NCBI GenBank assembly: GCA_027681045.1 | Contig: JAQDCK010000021.1 | Span: forward strand, 1 to 20,845 | DNA from: Lactobacillaceae bacterium AF64-9pH9TA | GTDB taxonomy: Bacteria > Bacillota > Bacilli > Lactobacillales > Lactobacillaceae | DNA length: 20,845 nt | Direction of reading: 5' to 3' | Shown: positions 14,570 through 20,845 of the stretch, piece by piece | Layout of the letters: each line of letters opens with the position of its first letter | Numbering within the stretch: the stretch's first letter is position 1 | Notes under the pieces: generated by a model | What the model saw: only the letters and a program-made list of their open reading frames with translations | Told to the model about the DNA's origin: nothing | Databases searched by the model: none | Translations under genes and position numbers: made by a program

Positions 14570-14622
14570 TTATTTTTTCTCTTCCAAATAATTTGACAAA
14601 ACATGTAACTTATCTAATCACC

Positions 14623-14651
14623 AGTATAGTAACTGAAATTGCTAAAAGCAA
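14623..14651 (-). promoter_or_regulatory. Promoter of the Rrf2-family gene
   Basis: Minus strand -35 TTGCTT, 17-bp spacer, -10 TATACT. It gives a leader of about 45 nt. Confidence 0.6.
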
Positions 14652-14819
14652 GTTTTTTATCAGCAAGAGCAAAATGAAGCTTATACCCGCCTGGAAGATA
14701 CCGACTAAGCAATAGCCATGCTTTAACACTTTTCTTATAACTAGCTGATCCAAGATATGGAAATGAGAAACTATTGTAGGTTCCTGGTCAAGAAAAAGAG
14801 GGAAGCTGTAGCTTTTACC

Positions 14820-14848
14820 TTTACAAGGGCTAAGAAAGAGTTTATGCT
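14820..14848 (+). promoter_or_regulatory. Promoter of the OpuC-type importer operon
   Basis: -35 TTTACA (14820-14825), 17-bp spacer, -10 TATGCT (14843-14848), about 52 bp before the ATG. Confidence 0.55.
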
Positions 14849-14900
14849 AAGTCGAGAAAGCAATTAAGTTACATGAATGCCCTGCGAGATGGAGGAGAAA

Positions 14901-15824
14901 ATGATCGAATACCGCGATGTCGGGATGACCTATGGAGACAATGTCATCTTGAAGCAGATAAATCTAACTATCAATGACGGGGAGCTTTTCGTCTTAGTCG
15001 GCCCCAGCGGCAGTGGTAAGACGACCCTGCTCAGAATGATCAACCGTTTGACTGAACCGACCCATGGCAACGTCTACCTTGACGGCAAAAGGGTCAAAGA
15101 TCACGACCTGCACCAGCTCCGCCTGCATATGGGCTATGTCCTGCAGACCAGCAGTCTTTTTCCAAACTTAACGGTAGGCGACAACATTACTATCCAGCTG
15201 GAGGAAGCTGGAGTTAAAAAAGCTGAGCGGAGAAAGCGGGCTTTAGACTTACTGGCCCAGGTTGGCCTGGAAGGGGGCAAGTACATCTCCCGGCTGCCCA
15301 AGGAATTATCAGGTGGCCAGCAGCAGCGGGTCGCTATCGCCCGGGCCATGGCCAGCCAGCCCAAATTGATCTTGATGGATGAATCCTTCAGTGCCTTAGA
15401 CCCGGTCCTTCGCCGCCAGCAGCAAGAGCTCCTGCTTGACCTGCACCGGCAGAGCAAGACTACGATTGTTTTCGTGACCCACGACATGCAAGAGGCCCTG
15501 CGCCTAGGGGACCGGATTGGAGTTATTCAGGACGGTCACTTGCTCCAAGTCGGCAGCCCGGAAGAAATCGTGCAAAAGCCGGCCAACTCTTTTGTGGCTG
15601 ACTTCTTCAAGAGCGCCCGGCCGCGGCTTGGTACTATGCTGGAGCTTTTGGCCAGTCCATACGTAAATAGAATTACTGAAGAAAATCTGCCACAGGTGGA
15701 AAAAGTCGAAGAAGCCGCGGAACTGCCTGAAAGAGCTGGCTTTTTGCAATTTGCTTACCAGGGTAAAGGCTATCAGATCAAGTCCAGCGACTTGCTACAT
15801 TACTTTGGGAAATTGGGAGACTAA
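14901..15824 (+). CDS. ABC importer ATPase, OpuC/EgtV type
   Basis: The 307-residue ATP-hydrolysing subunit of a quaternary-amine-type (OpuC/ProV-like) importer, working on the inner face of the membrane. Visible motifs are Walker A GPSGSGKTT (34-42), Q-loop Gln82, signature LSGGQQQR (136-143), Walker B LILMDE (157-161) with the D-loop SALD, and switch His194 (VTHD). After about residue 235 there is a 70-residue tail (SARPRLGTMLELLASPYVNR and onward) too short for the tandem CBS domains that sense ionic strength in osmoregulated OpuA ATPases. That argues against simple osmotic gating. I chose ATG 14901, with GGAGG 5 nt away; an ATG at 14877 lies before that site. The permease gene starts 3 bp after the stop, so the two form an operon. 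The substrate is discussed under the next gene. Confidence 0.93.
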   Translation: MIEYRDVGMTYGDNVILKQINLTINDGELFVLVGPSGSGKTTLLRMINRLTEPTHGNVYLDGKRVKDHDLHQLRLHMGYVLQTSSLFPNLTVGDNITIQLEEAGVKKAERRKRALDLLAQVGLEGGKYISRLPKELSGGQQQRVAIARAMASQPKLILMDESFSALDPVLRRQQQELLLDLHRQSKTTIVFVTHDMQEALRLGDRIGVIQDGHLLQVGSPEEIVQKPANSFVADFFKSARPRLGTMLELLASPYVNRITEENLPQVEKVEEAAELPERAGFLQFAYQGKGYQIKSSDLLHYFGKLGD

Positions 15825-15827
15825 AAG

Positions 15828-17348
15828 ATGAATGAACTGATTAACACCATAGCGACCCACCAGGGGCAGATCTGGCAGGCTTTAGGTGAGCACCTGCTTT
15901 TATCCATGGAAGCCCTCTTGCTTTCCTGTTTGATCGCCATTCCTTTGGGGATGCTTTTAGCCCACACGAAAAGAGCCGGAGAAGTGGTCTTCCAGATTAC
16001 CAGCATCATCCAGACTATCCCAAGCCTGGCCCTGCTCGGCCTCTTGATTCCCTTTGTTGGGATCGGGACGACTCCGGCCTTGATTGCCTTGACTGCTTAC
16101 GGGATCATGCCAATCTACCAGAATACTTACTCGGCTTTAAGAAATATCGATCCTAACTTAGAAGAAGCTGCCGATGCCTTTGGCTTAAGCAAAAGACGGA
16201 AAATGTTCAGACTAGAAGTTCCCATGGCCCTGCCCATGATCCTTTCCGGCGTCAGCATTTCCCTGGTTATGATCATCGGGACGGCCACCCTGGCGGCCAT
16301 GATCGGTGCCGGCGGGCTTGGGACCTACATCATGATCGGAATCCAGCAGAACAACAACACCTATCTTTTGCTCGGGGCCGGAATGTCAGCTATTTTGACT
16401 CTGGCCATGTCCGGCTTGCTCAAGTTCATAGCCTCATCAAAGAAGCACTTTAGAATTACAGCCGCCGTCCTGGCAATTTTAGCCATCGGCTTAGGTGTCA
16501 GCCAGCTGCCAAAAGCCTTTGCCCCAAAGCAAGAAGAAATCGTCATCGCCGGCAAGCTAGGGAGTGAACCAGACATCTTGATCAACATGTACAAGGACTT
16601 GATTGAAAAGGACAATCCTCATGTCAAGGTGACCCTAAAAAACAACTTTGGCGGGACTAGTTTCCTGTTCAATGCCTTAAAGACTGGCAAAATCGATATC
16701 TATCCGGAATTTACCGGGACGGTTCTGCAAGGCCTGGCTAAAAAGAAAGTGGCCACTCCGCACGACCCGGCTAAAACTTACCAGCTGGCTAAAAAACTCA
16801 TGGCTGAGGAAGACCAGCTGACTTACCTGCCGCCAATGAACTATCAGAACGGCTACGACTTAGCGGTCAAGAAGTCTTTTGCCAAGAAACACAACATTAA
16901 GAGCTTAAGCGACCTGGCAAAATTGGATACCTCCTTAACCGCCGCCTTTGACCCGGACTTTGCCAACCAGCAGGACGGCTACCTGGGCTTAAAGAAGGAA
17001 TACGGCTTGAACTTCAAGGTTAAAACTATGGAGCCTGCTCTCCGCTATAAGGCAATTGCCAGCGGCAAGGTCGATGTTGTTGACGGCTATACGACTGACC
17101 CACAAATTAAGCAGTATGACTTAGTCGCCTTAAAGGATGACAAGAACTTTTTCCCGCCATACCAGGGGGCGCCTTTGCTGAAGACTTCTTTTGCTAAAAA
17201 GCATCCCGGCGTCGTCAAAAGCCTAAACAAATTGGCTGGCAAGATCACTGAGTCTGAGATGCAGGAAATGAACTACAAGGTGACCGTCAAGCACGAGAGC
17301 GCCAGCAAGGTGGCCCGCCAGTACCTGAAGCAGCATGGTCTGCTCTAA
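15828..17348 (+). CDS. Fused permease/substrate-binding protein, OpuC/EgtU-like
   Basis: A 506-residue fusion. Residues 1-230 form the membrane domain, with about six helices and the BPD-type coupling loop EEAADAFGLSKRRKMFRLEV followed by PMALP. After a last helix (LAILAIGLGVSQL) comes an extracellular type F binding domain (about 237-506). That domain begins EIVIAGKLGSEPDILINMY and contains the conserved IDIYPEFTGTVLQG, FPPYQGAPLL and KLAGKITESEMQEMNY segments. The same layout and segments are what I recall of pneumococcal EgtU (ergothioneine) and listerial BilE; older annotation would say betaine/carnitine/choline transporter. The substrate cannot be decided from sequence alone, and ergothioneine is a candidate. 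It starts 3 bp after the ATPase gene with a GGGAG ribosome binding site. No terminator is clear before gapN. Confidence 0.9.
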   Translation: MNELINTIATHQGQIWQALGEHLLLSMEALLLSCLIAIPLGMLLAHTKRAGEVVFQITSIIQTIPSLALLGLLIPFVGIGTTPALIALTAYGIMPIYQNTYSALRNIDPNLEEAADAFGLSKRRKMFRLEVPMALPMILSGVSISLVMIIGTATLAAMIGAGGLGTYIMIGIQQNNNTYLLLGAGMSAILTLAMSGLLKFIASSKKHFRITAAVLAILAIGLGVSQLPKAFAPKQEEIVIAGKLGSEPDILINMYKDLIEKDNPHVKVTLKNNFGGTSFLFNALKTGKIDIYPEFTGTVLQGLAKKKVATPHDPAKTYQLAKKLMAEEDQLTYLPPMNYQNGYDLAVKKSFAKKHNIKSLSDLAKLDTSLTAAFDPDFANQQDGYLGLKKEYGLNFKVKTMEPALRYKAIASGKVDVVDGYTTDPQIKQYDLVALKDDKNFFPPYQGAPLLKTSFAKKHPGVVKSLNKLAGKITESEMQEMNYKVTVKHESASKVARQYLKQHGLL

Positions 17349-17384
17349 TTAGAAAATTGGTAGGTACTTTTTCTTCAAAAAGGC

Positions 17385-17412
17385 TTGAAAATGGTTAGGA
17401 AAGCATTAAAAT
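17385..17412 (+). promoter_or_regulatory. gapN promoter
   Basis: -35 TTGAAA (17385-17390), 16-bp spacer, -10 TAAAAT (17407-17412). The -10 overlaps a palindrome at 17411. Confidence 0.65.
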
Positions 17413-17428
17413 GTAAATGTGATTACAT
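17411..17428. promoter_or_regulatory. Palindromic candidate operator at gapN
   Basis: ATGTAA, ATGTGA spacer, TTACAT: perfect 6-bp arms separated by 6 bp, lying across the end of the -10 box and the predicted transcript start, the usual place for a repressor. Confidence 0.5.
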
Positions 17429-17448
17429 CCATGAAAGGAGTTGCTCTC

Positions 17449-18879
17449 TTGACAGAACACTATTTAAACTATGTCAATGGCAAATGGCGGGACTCCGCTG
17501 ACGCGATTGAAATTTTCGAACCAGCAACTGGCAAGTCCCTGGGTACTGTACCTGCCATGTCCCACGAAGACGTGGACTACGTAATGGACAGTGCCAAGAA
17601 GGCTCTTCCTGCCTGGCGGGCCCTTTCATACGTTGAACGGGCCTCGTACTTGCAGAAGGCGGCGGACATCCTCTACCGCGACGCTGAAAAGATCGGTTCT
17701 ACCTTGTCCAAGGAAATCGCCAAGGGTCTCAAGTCCTCTATCGGCGAAGTGACCCGGACGGCTGAAATCGTGGAATACACGGCTAAGGTCGGCGTAACTT
17801 TGGACGGGGAAGTCATGGAAGGCGGCAACTTTGATTCAGCAAGCAAGAATAAGCTGGCTGTTGTCCGCCGGGAACCAGTCGGCCTGGTTTTGGCAATTTC
17901 TCCCTTCAACTACCCGGTCAACCTGGCCGGCTCAAAGATCGCTCCAGCCTTGATGGGCGGGAACGTGGTGGCCTTCAAGCCGCCGACACAAGGGTCAATC
18001 TCCGGTCTGCTTTTGGCCAAGGCCTTCGCCGAAGCTGGCCTGCCAGCCGGCGTCTTCAACACCATTACCGGCCGGGGCCGGGTAATCGGCGACTACATCG
18101 TTGAACACCCAGCAGTCAACTTCATCAACTTCACCGGTTCCAGCGCTGTCGGCAAGAACATCGGCAAACTGGCCGGGATGCGGCCAATCATGCTGGAACT
18201 TGGCGGCAAGGACGCGGCTATCGTCTTGGAAGACGCTGACTTGGACCTGACGGCCAAGAACATTGTTGCCGGGGCCTTTGGCTACTCCGGCCAGCGTTGT
18301 ACCGCTGTTAAGCGGGTTCTGGTCATGGACAGCGTGGCTGACGAACTGATCGAAAAGGTGACTGCTTTGGTTAAGGATTTGACCATCGGGATGCCCGAAG
18401 ACAATGCTGACATCACTCCTTTGATCGACACCAAGTCTGCCGATTACGTGCAAGGCTTGATCGAAGAAGCTGAAGAAAAGGGCGCTAAGCCTTTGTTTGA
18501 CTTCAAGCGTGAAGGCAACTTGATCTACCCAATGGTCATGGACCAAGTAACGACTGACATGCGTCTGGCCTGGGAAGAACCATTTGGGCCGGTATTGCCA
18601 TTCATCCGCGTCAAGTCTGCTGATGAAGCTGTCAAGATTGCCAACGAATCAGAATACGGCCTGCAAAGCTCAGTCTTCTCAAGGAACTTTGAAAAGGCCT
18701 TTGCCATCGCCGGTAAGTTGGAAGTGGGCACGGTCCACATCAACAACAAGACCCAAAGAGGTCCGGACAACTTCCCATTCCTTGGCGTAAAGAGCTCCGG
18801 GGCTGGCGTACAAGGGGTCAAGTACTCCATTCAAGCCATGACCCGGGTTAAATCCGTTGTCTTCAACATCGAAGGCTAA
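17449..18879 (+). CDS. gapN: Non-phosphorylating NADP-dependent glyceraldehyde-3-phosphate dehydrogenase
   Basis: Oxidises glyceraldehyde-3-phosphate straight to 3-phosphoglycerate, making NADPH and bypassing the ATP-forming step of glycolysis. The 476 residues match the 475 of streptococcal GapN, and long stretches agree with it, such as REPVGLVLAISPFNYPVNLA and AFGYSGQRCTAVKRVLVM. Catalytic Cys284 (SGQRC) and Glu250 (MLELGGKD) fall on the streptococcal numbering. The C-terminal VGTVHINNKTQRGPDNFPFL is also typical. The start is TTG 17449, placed by AAAGGAG 8 nt upstream and by family alignment (MTEHYLNYVNGKW); a GTG at 17419 lies before the site and inside the palindrome. A non-ATG start may limit expression. 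It is monocistronic, with its own terminator, and is probably regulated through the palindrome at 17411. Confidence 0.96.
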   Translation: MTEHYLNYVNGKWRDSADAIEIFEPATGKSLGTVPAMSHEDVDYVMDSAKKALPAWRALSYVERASYLQKAADILYRDAEKIGSTLSKEIAKGLKSSIGEVTRTAEIVEYTAKVGVTLDGEVMEGGNFDSASKNKLAVVRREPVGLVLAISPFNYPVNLAGSKIAPALMGGNVVAFKPPTQGSISGLLLAKAFAEAGLPAGVFNTITGRGRVIGDYIVEHPAVNFINFTGSSAVGKNIGKLAGMRPIMLELGGKDAAIVLEDADLDLTAKNIVAGAFGYSGQRCTAVKRVLVMDSVADELIEKVTALVKDLTIGMPEDNADITPLIDTKSADYVQGLIEEAEEKGAKPLFDFKREGNLIYPMVMDQVTTDMRLAWEEPFGPVLPFIRVKSADEAVKIANESEYGLQSSVFSRNFEKAFAIAGKLEVGTVHINNKTQRGPDNFPFLGVKSSGAGVQGVKYSIQAMTRVKSVVFNIEG

Positions 18880-18916
18880 TTTTAAAACAGTAAATTTGAC
18901 AAGACGTCTACTTGAG

Positions 18917-18940
18917 AAAGTCCGCTTTGGCGGGCTTTTT
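18917..18940 (+). terminator. gapN terminator
   Basis: Arms AAAGTCCGC and GCGGGCTTT (one wobble), TTTG loop, then a T-run. Confidence 0.92.
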
Positions 18941-18975
18941 TATTTTGTAAAAGTTTGAAAAATCTAATTTTTTTG

Positions 18976-19005
18976 TTAGCATTTTTTCAGAAAGAATGGT
19001 AAATT
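18976..19005 (+). promoter_or_regulatory. metA promoter
   Basis: -35 TTAGCA (18976-18981), 18-bp spacer, -10 TAAATT (19000-19005). There are only about 95 bp between the gapN terminator and the metA ATG, too little for a SAM riboswitch or Met T-box. Confidence 0.5.
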
Positions 19006-19036
19006 AAACAAAAGACTTTAGACAGGAGAGTGCACT

Positions 19037-19948
19037 ATGCCAATTACTTTAGACAAACAGTTAGCCGCCATTGATGTGTTAAGGCAGGAGAATATTTTTG
19101 TCATGGACTCTCAGCGTGCCATGACCCAAAACATTCGGCCTTTGAAGATTCTGGTGGTGAACCTGATGCCTAAGAAGGCCAAAACGGAAGTGCAATTGCT
19201 CCGCCACCTGGCCAACACGCCCTTGCAGCTGGAAGTTGAATTCCTCTACATGGCCAGCCACAAGTCTAAAAATACCTCAAACGAATACTTACAGAATTAC
19301 TACCGGACCTTTAGCGACATCAAGGGCAAGCGCTATGATGGGATGATCATTACTGGCGCCCCGGTTGAACAGCTGCCTTTTCAAGAAGTTGACTACTGGA
19401 GTGAGCTCTGCCAGCTGATGGAATGGTCCAAGACCCATGTCTACTCCAGCCTCCACCTTTGCTGGGGGGCGCAGGCCGGGCTTAACTACCACTTCGGGAT
19501 CGACAAGCATCCCCTGGAAAAGAAGCTGTCCGGCATTTATGAACAAGATGTAGTGGGGACTAGCCCCCTTCTTCGCGGCTTTGGCGACTCCTACCGCTGT
19601 CCGCACTCCCGCTATACCACGATTTACCCAGACCAATTAAAGAAGACCAGCCTGCAGATTTTAGCAGAGGGGCCGGAAGTGGGCGTAGCGATCGCGGCAA
19701 GTAGAGACTTGCGGCAGATCTACAGCTTCGGCCACTTGGAATACTCCAGAGACACCTTGTCTGAGGAATACCATAGAGACCTTACTGCCGGTATTAATCC
19801 GCTTTTGCCGGTTAACTACTTCCCAGATGACGATCCGGAGAAAAAGCCCCGCCTGACCTGGAGTCTAGCCGCCTCAACCTTCTTCAGCAACTGGATCAAC
19901 TACGCCGTTTACCAGGAAACGCCATACGACCTGGCAGAACTAGACTAA
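19037..19948 (+). CDS. metA: Homoserine O-acetyltransferase, MetA type
   Basis: First committed step of methionine synthesis: activates homoserine with an acyl-CoA. It has 303 residues, the usual MetA size. The catalytic cysteine is Cys142 ([11 protein letters not shown]), His233 and Glu235 are in [11 protein letters not shown], and the conserved lysine region is [12 protein letters not shown]. The residue that sets acyl specificity in this family is 111; here it is Glu (TGAPVEQLP), which in characterised homologues gives acetyl-CoA use, whereas Gly gives succinyl-CoA. I therefore call it an acetyltransferase even though the MetA fold is often labelled succinyltransferase. ATG 19037 has an AGGAGAG ribosome binding site. 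The gene stands alone with its own promoter and terminator; patC at 10799 could act later in the pathway if cystathionine is the intermediate. Confidence 0.93.
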   Translation: MPITLDKQLAAIDVLRQENIFVMDSQRAMTQNIRPLKILVVNLMPKKAKTEVQLLRHLANTPLQLEVEFLYMASHKSKNTSNEYLQNYYRTFSDIKGKRYDGMIITGAPVEQLPFQEVDYWSELCQLMEWSKTHVYSSLHLCWGAQAGLNYHFGIDKHPLEKKLSGIYEQDVVGTSPLLRGFGDSYRCPHSRYTTIYPDQLKKTSLQILAEGPEVGVAIAASRDLRQIYSFGHLEYSRDTLSEEYHRDLTAGINPLLPVNYFPDDDPEKKPRLTWSLAASTFFSNWINYAVYQETPYDLAELD

Positions 19949-19966
19949 AAATAATCAGACAAAAAG

Positions 19967-20001
19967 AAATCTGCCCCTGCCAGGGGGGCAGGGACAGATT
20001 T
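19967..20001. terminator. Bidirectional terminator between metA and the PrsW-family gene
   Basis: Arms AAATCTG plus CCCTGCC and GGCAGGG plus CAGATTT with one C/A mismatch. It is flanked by an A-run on the left and T-run on the right, so it can end both convergent transcripts. Confidence 0.85.
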
Positions 20002-20018
20002 TTACTAACTGATAAAGT

Positions 20019-20771
20019 TTAGAAGCGGTAATTCCGCCGGTCGATCTGGAAGTACTTGTCGTTTTTGGCCATCTTGCTGACCAGATGGAAGGAGATGAAG
20101 AAAAGGACGGCGATGAAAGCCAGGAAGATCCACTGCCCTTCAGCGGAATTAAGGGAAGCTACGTAGTCGTAGCTGCCGTGCAGGGCGGCTGGTACGACGA
20201 TAGCCAAAACGCGGAAGAACTTGGACCGGATGTTTTTGCCCAGGTAGGCGTAGCCGCGGGCCAAGCCATAGAAGATCCCCATGAAGACGCCGAAGCAGGC
20301 GTGGCCGGGAATGGCCGTTACAGCCCGGACTAAGGCGGTAGAGAAGCCGTAGATCATGACGTAGGAGATATTTTCCCAGAGGGCAAAGCCCAGGGCCACG
20401 AAGACAGCGTAGACGACCCCGTCATATTGGCAGTTGAATTCCCGGCTGAACCAGGACCGGCGCTTTAAGAAGAAGTACTTGGCCCCTTCTTCAGCGTAGG
20501 CAACGATCACGAAGTACATGATGACGTTGTAGATTGGGTCTTTTTGTGAGACGAAAGAAGTTAAAACGCCATTGGCAATCCATTCAAGGACGCCGGCAAG
20601 CACCGCTGACCAGATGCCTCCGGTGACCATTTTCCGCAAAAGGTAGGGGCTTTCCGGCTCCAGGCGGTCAGATTGGTAAACCTTGATCATTAGGAAGATG
20701 GCGGGGATAACCGCGGCCAGGATAAGGAGCCAGTTGTAGATTAAAACTGGTTCAAGGAAGAAGAAAAACAT
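20019..20771 (-). CDS. PrsW-family intramembrane metalloprotease
   Basis: A 250-residue polytopic membrane protein with about seven hydrophobic segments. It carries the motifs of the PrsW/CAAX-protease superfamily: Glu94-Glu95 in AYAEEGAKYFF, Glu133 in GFALWENISYV, His157 in AIPGHACFGVF and His198 in ALHGSYDYV. PrsW of Bacillus subtilis cuts the anti-sigma factor RsiW within the membrane; other family members have unknown targets. No sigma/anti-sigma pair is in the window, so the substrate is open. The gene reads leftward from ATG 20771; the upstream AGTGGG is only a fair ribosome binding site. It converges on metA and shares its terminator. A strong hairpin lies about 35 bp upstream of the start codon. 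Confidence 0.88.
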   Translation of the reverse strand: MFFFFLEPVLIYNWLLILAAVIPAIFLMIKVYQSDRLEPESPYLLRKMVTGGIWSAVLAGVLEWIANGVLTSFVSQKDPIYNVIMYFVIVAYAEEGAKYFFLKRRSWFSREFNCQYDGVVYAVFVALGFALWENISYVMIYGFSTALVRAVTAIPGHACFGVFMGIFYGLARGYAYLGKNIRSKFFRVLAIVVPAALHGSYDYVASLNSAEGQWIFLAFIAVLFFISFHLVSKMAKNDKYFQIDRRNYRF

Positions 20772-20806
20772 GTTGGACCCACTTTCTATTCTTTGGATAT
20801 CAACTA

Positions 20807-20826
20807 CCCCCGACCGAGGTCGGAGG
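20807..20826. repeat. GC-rich perfect hairpin upstream of the PrsW-family gene
   Basis: CCGACC, GA, GGTCGG forms a 6-bp perfect stem, extended by CC and GG after one mismatch. CAACTA occurs on both sides (20801-20806 and near 20831). There is no U-tract on either strand, so it is not a simple terminator. It could be an mRNA leader element, an operator, or the end of a mobile element outside the window. Confidence 0.5.
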
Positions 20827-20845
20827 TTTGCAACTAGCTAGCGTG

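Larger units (their letters stand above)
14570..14900. other. 331-bp divergent intergenic region
   Basis: On the left is the Rrf2 promoter, minus strand: -10 TATACT (14623-14628) and -35 TTGCTT (14646-14651), 17-bp spacer. On the right is the importer promoter. AGTTAC occurs twice, in direct orientation on the minus strand, around the Rrf2 transcript start, a possible autoregulatory site. The middle (about 14660-14815) has no coding sequence or RNA gene that I can recognise; a short AAGCTGTAGCTT palindrome occurs near 14802. Confidence 0.5.

Noticed and set aside
17995..18546. 183-codon minus-strand frame inside gapN
   Set aside because: It is a mirror of biased gapN codons. gapN matches its family along its whole length.
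18941..19036. SAM riboswitch or Met T-box ahead of metA
   Set aside because: The gap is about 95 bp and contains a promoter; no T-box sequence or S-box core is visible.
1..20845. tRNA or rRNA genes
   Set aside because: No cloverleaf with a GTTCRANNC arm and no rRNA-like conserved segment was noticed on either strand when reading by eye; short tRNAs could be missed without a covariance search.

Overview
The window looks like chromosomal DNA of a low-to-mid GC lactic acid bacterium, most probably Lactobacillus delbrueckii (subsp. bulgaricus or lactis). The strongest pointer is a 2009-residue secreted subtilase with the layout of the L. delbrueckii cell-envelope proteinase PrtB: lactococcal-type catalytic spacing, a very long B region and lysine-rich C-terminal repeats instead of an LPXTG anchor. 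A PatC-type cystathionine beta-lyase, a GapN close to the streptococcal enzyme, and the AsnA-AsnRS pair under a T-box fit the same group. The assignment rests on recognising protein families, not on a database search.

Layout, left to right. (1) Minus strand, 1-1777: the asnA-asnS operon (asparagine synthetase A, then the N-terminal part of asparaginyl-tRNA synthetase, cut by the window edge), preceded by a promoter and a complete T-box leader with a probable AAC (Asn) specifier. (2) Minus strand, 1795-2409: a DedA-family membrane protein. (3) Plus strand, 2640-3906: an uncharacterised 166-residue protein behind a long, potentially structured leader, then a GNAT acetyltransferase, with a terminator after each. 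(4) 3937-10417: a regulatory region of about 420 bp with a candidate small transcript and three copies of a 9-bp motif, then prtB and its terminator. (5) 10465-11971: a 90-residue orphan gene and patC. (6) 12019-12981: a two-gene, relatively AT-rich module of a Panacea (SocA/GepA-like) antitoxin and an overlapping small partner, a likely toxin-antitoxin pair. (7) 13069-14569: HtpX protease and a convergent Rrf2-family regulator sharing a bidirectional terminator. (8) 14820-17348: a two-gene OpuC-type ABC importer (ATPase, then a fused permease/binding protein) resembling the EgtUV/BilE group. (9) 17385-18940: gapN with a perfect palindrome over its promoter. (10) 18976-20001: metA, predicted to use acetyl-CoA. 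(11) Minus strand: a PrsW-family membrane protease.

Several genes fit a milk-adapted, amino-acid-scavenging life. PrtB degrades casein outside the cell, the T-box gates asparagine synthesis and charging, and PatC and MetA belong to methionine/cysteine metabolism. GapN supplies NADPH from glycolysis. The importer, HtpX, DedA and PrsW families suggest solute uptake and envelope maintenance. The least explained pieces are the putative Panacea toxin, the 166-residue protein with its leader, and the small-RNA-like transcript and repeated motif upstream of prtB.
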